A stretch of 10,941 bases of DNA from Tardiphaga sp. (GTDB lineage: Bacteria > Pseudomonadota > Alphaproteobacteria > Rhizobiales > Xanthobacteraceae). Made by a program: the position numbers and the translations under genes. Shown here in pieces: positions 9,772-10,941 of the stretch (its first letter is position 1; every line of letters starts with the position of its first letter). The notes under the pieces are model-generated. The model saw nothing but the letters and a program-made list of their open reading frames with translations, had not been told where the DNA came from and did not search any database. Location: the NCBI GenBank assembly GCA_014377915.1, contig JACMOT010000318.1, forward strand, positions 1-10,941, read 5' to 3'.

Positions 9772-9777
9772 CTTATA
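9772..9777 (-). promoter_or_regulatory. candidate extended -10 box for the nuclease/protease operon
   Basis: On the minus strand the sequence TGcTATAAG forms an extended -10 element, about 45 bases upstream of the ATG at 9726. No -35 hexamer is recognisable at 15-18 bases. The imperfect hairpin at 9788-9814 occupies the spacer and -35 area. Confidence 0.35.
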
Positions 9778-9875
9778 GCAGCCTATGCATTCCGTTTCGC
9801 GGGAAATACGAATGAGCAGTGCTTGCGAGTTCGGCCGCGATCCTGGCTGACCCTAAACTATAAAAGTTCGGACGC

Positions 9876-9931
9876 GTGTCCCGGACGCGGGGCGGCATTG
9901 TTTTTCGCGCCGCTCCGCGCGGCCGGGACAT
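9876..9931. repeat. large hairpin-forming palindrome, REP-like intergenic element
   Basis: Outer arms TGTCCCGG (9877-9884) and CCGGGACA (9923-9930) are perfect complements, and one more G-U pair is possible at 9876/9931. Inner arms at 9886-9896 and 9909-9919 pair over 11 bases with one G-U, around a 12-base loop (9897-9908). The arms are split only by a small internal loop (A9885 against 9920-9922), giving about 19 paired bases. No T run follows on either strand. The TGTCCCGGACGCGG start resembles palindromic repeats I recall as common between genes in Bradyrhizobium-type genomes; that identity is from memory and unchecked. Confidence 0.65.
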
Positions 9932-10130
9932 TAATCCGGCATCGGCGTTGCTGGCAGTCCCGGCTCCGCAGTGCATGACGCCTGCCGGGGAGGCGCCTTG
10001 CACCGTGTCCGCTACGAGTGCCCCGACAGCTACTTTCTTCCCACGGCTCGGCTTGCCGCTGGCGACGCGTTGCGCCATGATTGCAGCAACAATAACGAAC
10101 GCCGCGCATCATGCCGCGGGCCGTTCCCAG

Positions 10131-10136
10131 GGAGGA
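10131..10136 (+). promoter_or_regulatory. ribosome-binding site that fixes the GTG start of the transporter gene
   Basis: GGAGGA, a near-perfect Shine-Dalgarno match, ends four bases before the GTG at 10141. It supports GTG as the true start, and the start yields a well-formed signal peptide. Confidence 0.85.
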
Positions 10137-10140
10137 AATT

Positions 10141-10941
10141 GTGAAGAGAATTATTTCAGGACTGCTGGCGTCGGCGATGGCTTTTTCAGCAACCGCGGCG
10201 ATGGCGCAGTCCAAACCATTGAAGCTCGGCGCGATTCTCGACATGTCCGGCCTTTATGCCGACATCACCGGCGTTGGCAGCGAAACCGCGGCCAAAATGG
10301 CGGCGGAGGATTTTGGCGGCGAAGTGCTCGGCCGCAAGATCGAGATCGTGGTCGCCGACCATCTCAACAAGGCCGATCTTTCGGCCAACATTGCGCGCGA
10401 CATGCTCGATAACCAGGGCGTTGAGGCGATCATTGACGTGGCGGCATCGGCCACCGCGCTGGCCGCCAGCGAGATTGCCCGTGCCCGTAACAAAATCATC
10501 ATGTTCAACGGCCCGGGCTCGATCCGGCTCAGCAACGAAGCCTGCGGCCCCTACACCGTGCACTATGTGTTCGACACCTATGCGCAGGCCAATGTCACCG
10601 GCCTGGCGACTGTCAAGGCCGGCCTCGACAGCTGGTTCTTCCTCACCGCTGATTACGCCTTCGGCCAGGATCTCGAGCGCGATACCGCCGCGGTGATCCT
10701 GAAATCCGGCGGCAAGGTACTCGGCACCGTCAAGCATCCGCTCAACACGTCTGACTTTTCGTCGTTCCTGCTGCAGGCGCACAGCTCGAAAGCCAAGGTC
10801 ATCGGGCTCGCGAATGCCGGCGGCGACACCATCAATGCCGTCAAGCAGGCGGCGGAATTCGGCATCACCAAGATCGGCGGACAGAAGATCTCACCGCTGC
10901 TGGCCTTCATCTCCGACATCGACAGCGTCGGGCTCGAGACC
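10141..10941 (+). CDS. LivK-type ABC transporter substrate-binding protein, 5' part (runs off the right edge)
   Basis: The first 267 residues of a periplasmic binding protein of the branched-chain amino acid type (Peripla_BP_6 family, class I fold); full-length members have about 380 to 420 residues. A Sec signal peptide covers residues 1-22 (KR at 2-3, hydrophobic core about 4-20, cleavage AMA|QS). The mature protein begins with the typical first strand LKLGAILDMSGLYADITG (27-44). VADHLNKADLSANIARDML (71-89), the segment IIMFNGPGSIRL (119-130) and DYAFGQDLERD (171-181) also fit this family. The ligand cannot be told from sequence: in this bacterial group such proteins bind amino acids, amides, urea or aromatic acids. 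Permease and ATPase genes would be expected downstream, outside the window. The GTG start is set by a strong ribosome-binding site. No clear promoter is visible in the long region upstream. Confidence 0.93.
   Translation, partial: MKRIISGLLASAMAFSATAAMAQSKPLKLGAILDMSGLYADITGVGSETAAKMAAEDFGGEVLGRKIEIVVADHLNKADLSANIARDMLDNQGVEAIIDVAASATALAASEIARARNKIIMFNGPGSIRLSNEACGPYTVHYVFDTYAQANVTGLATVKAGLDSWFFLTADYAFGQDLERDTAAVILKSGGKVLGTVKHPLNTSDFSSFLLQAHSSKAKVIGLANAGGDTINAVKQAAEFGITKIGGQKISPLLAFISDIDSVGLET

Larger units (their letters stand above)
9727..10140. other. 414-base divergent intergenic region
   Basis: It separates the minus-strand nuclease/protease operon from the plus-strand transporter gene. 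It contains an imperfect hairpin with arms CATTC (9788-9792) and GAATG (9810-9814), candidate -10 boxes for both directions (minus strand 9777-9772; plus strand TATAAA 9859-9864, no -35 seen), the large palindrome at 9876-9931, and a near-palindrome (10102-10119) just ahead of the ribosome-binding site of the transporter gene. Open frames crossing it overlap these structures or known genes in the wrong frame, and I find no convincing coding sequence. Confidence 0.6.

Noticed and set aside
9876..10412. 178-codon plus-strand frame running from the intergenic hairpin into the transporter gene
   Set aside because: It begins inside the large palindrome and overlaps the binding-protein gene out of frame. 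That gene has a strong ribosome-binding site, signal peptide and family match.

Overview
The window looks like a stretch of core chromosome from a GC-rich alphaproteobacterium, most likely of the Bradyrhizobium/Rhodopseudomonas group (Nitrobacteraceae). The clues are the L28 sequence, the large Suv3-type helicase followed by an S4 protein, the FdxA-type seven-iron ferredoxin, and a CarD-family protein with a lysine-rich front end. The assignment rests on recognition of these families, not on a search. I see no phage genes, transposase, CRISPR array or tRNA.

Layout. The 5' end of rpmB (ribosomal protein L28) lies on the minus strand at the left edge, with a clear sigma-70 promoter. Divergent from it is an exported DUF3108 protein (461-1348). 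A 383-base gap follows, then a 1169-residue DExH RNA helicase (1732-5241), a small S4 RNA-binding protein (5310-5591) and ferredoxin fdxA (5730-6068), all on the plus strand. carD (best start 6313, end 7353) has its own promoter, whose -10 box sits inside a perfect inverted repeat. It ends at a strong terminator that also serves the convergent gene pair.

That pair is on the minus strand: an exported thermonuclease-fold protein (9726 down to 8950), then 21 bases later an M48 metalloprotease lipoprotein (8928 down to 7426). A 414-base divergent intergenic region follows. It holds a large hairpin that resembles the palindromic repeats scattered through Bradyrhizobium-type genomes. The last gene is the 5' two thirds or so of a LivK-type ABC-transporter substrate-binding protein (10141 to the right edge).

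How the genes fit together. L28, the helicase, the S4 protein and CarD all concern ribosome, RNA or RNA polymerase function. The minus-strand pair and the DUF3108 and substrate-binding proteins act in the envelope or periplasm. I do not see an undescribed multi-gene system. The points most worth a second look are the carD operator-like repeat, the three-part charge architecture of CarD, the loss of metal and catalytic residues in the nuclease-fold protein, the low-GC codon patch and conserved-looking short motifs in the helicase, and the 9876-9931 hairpin.
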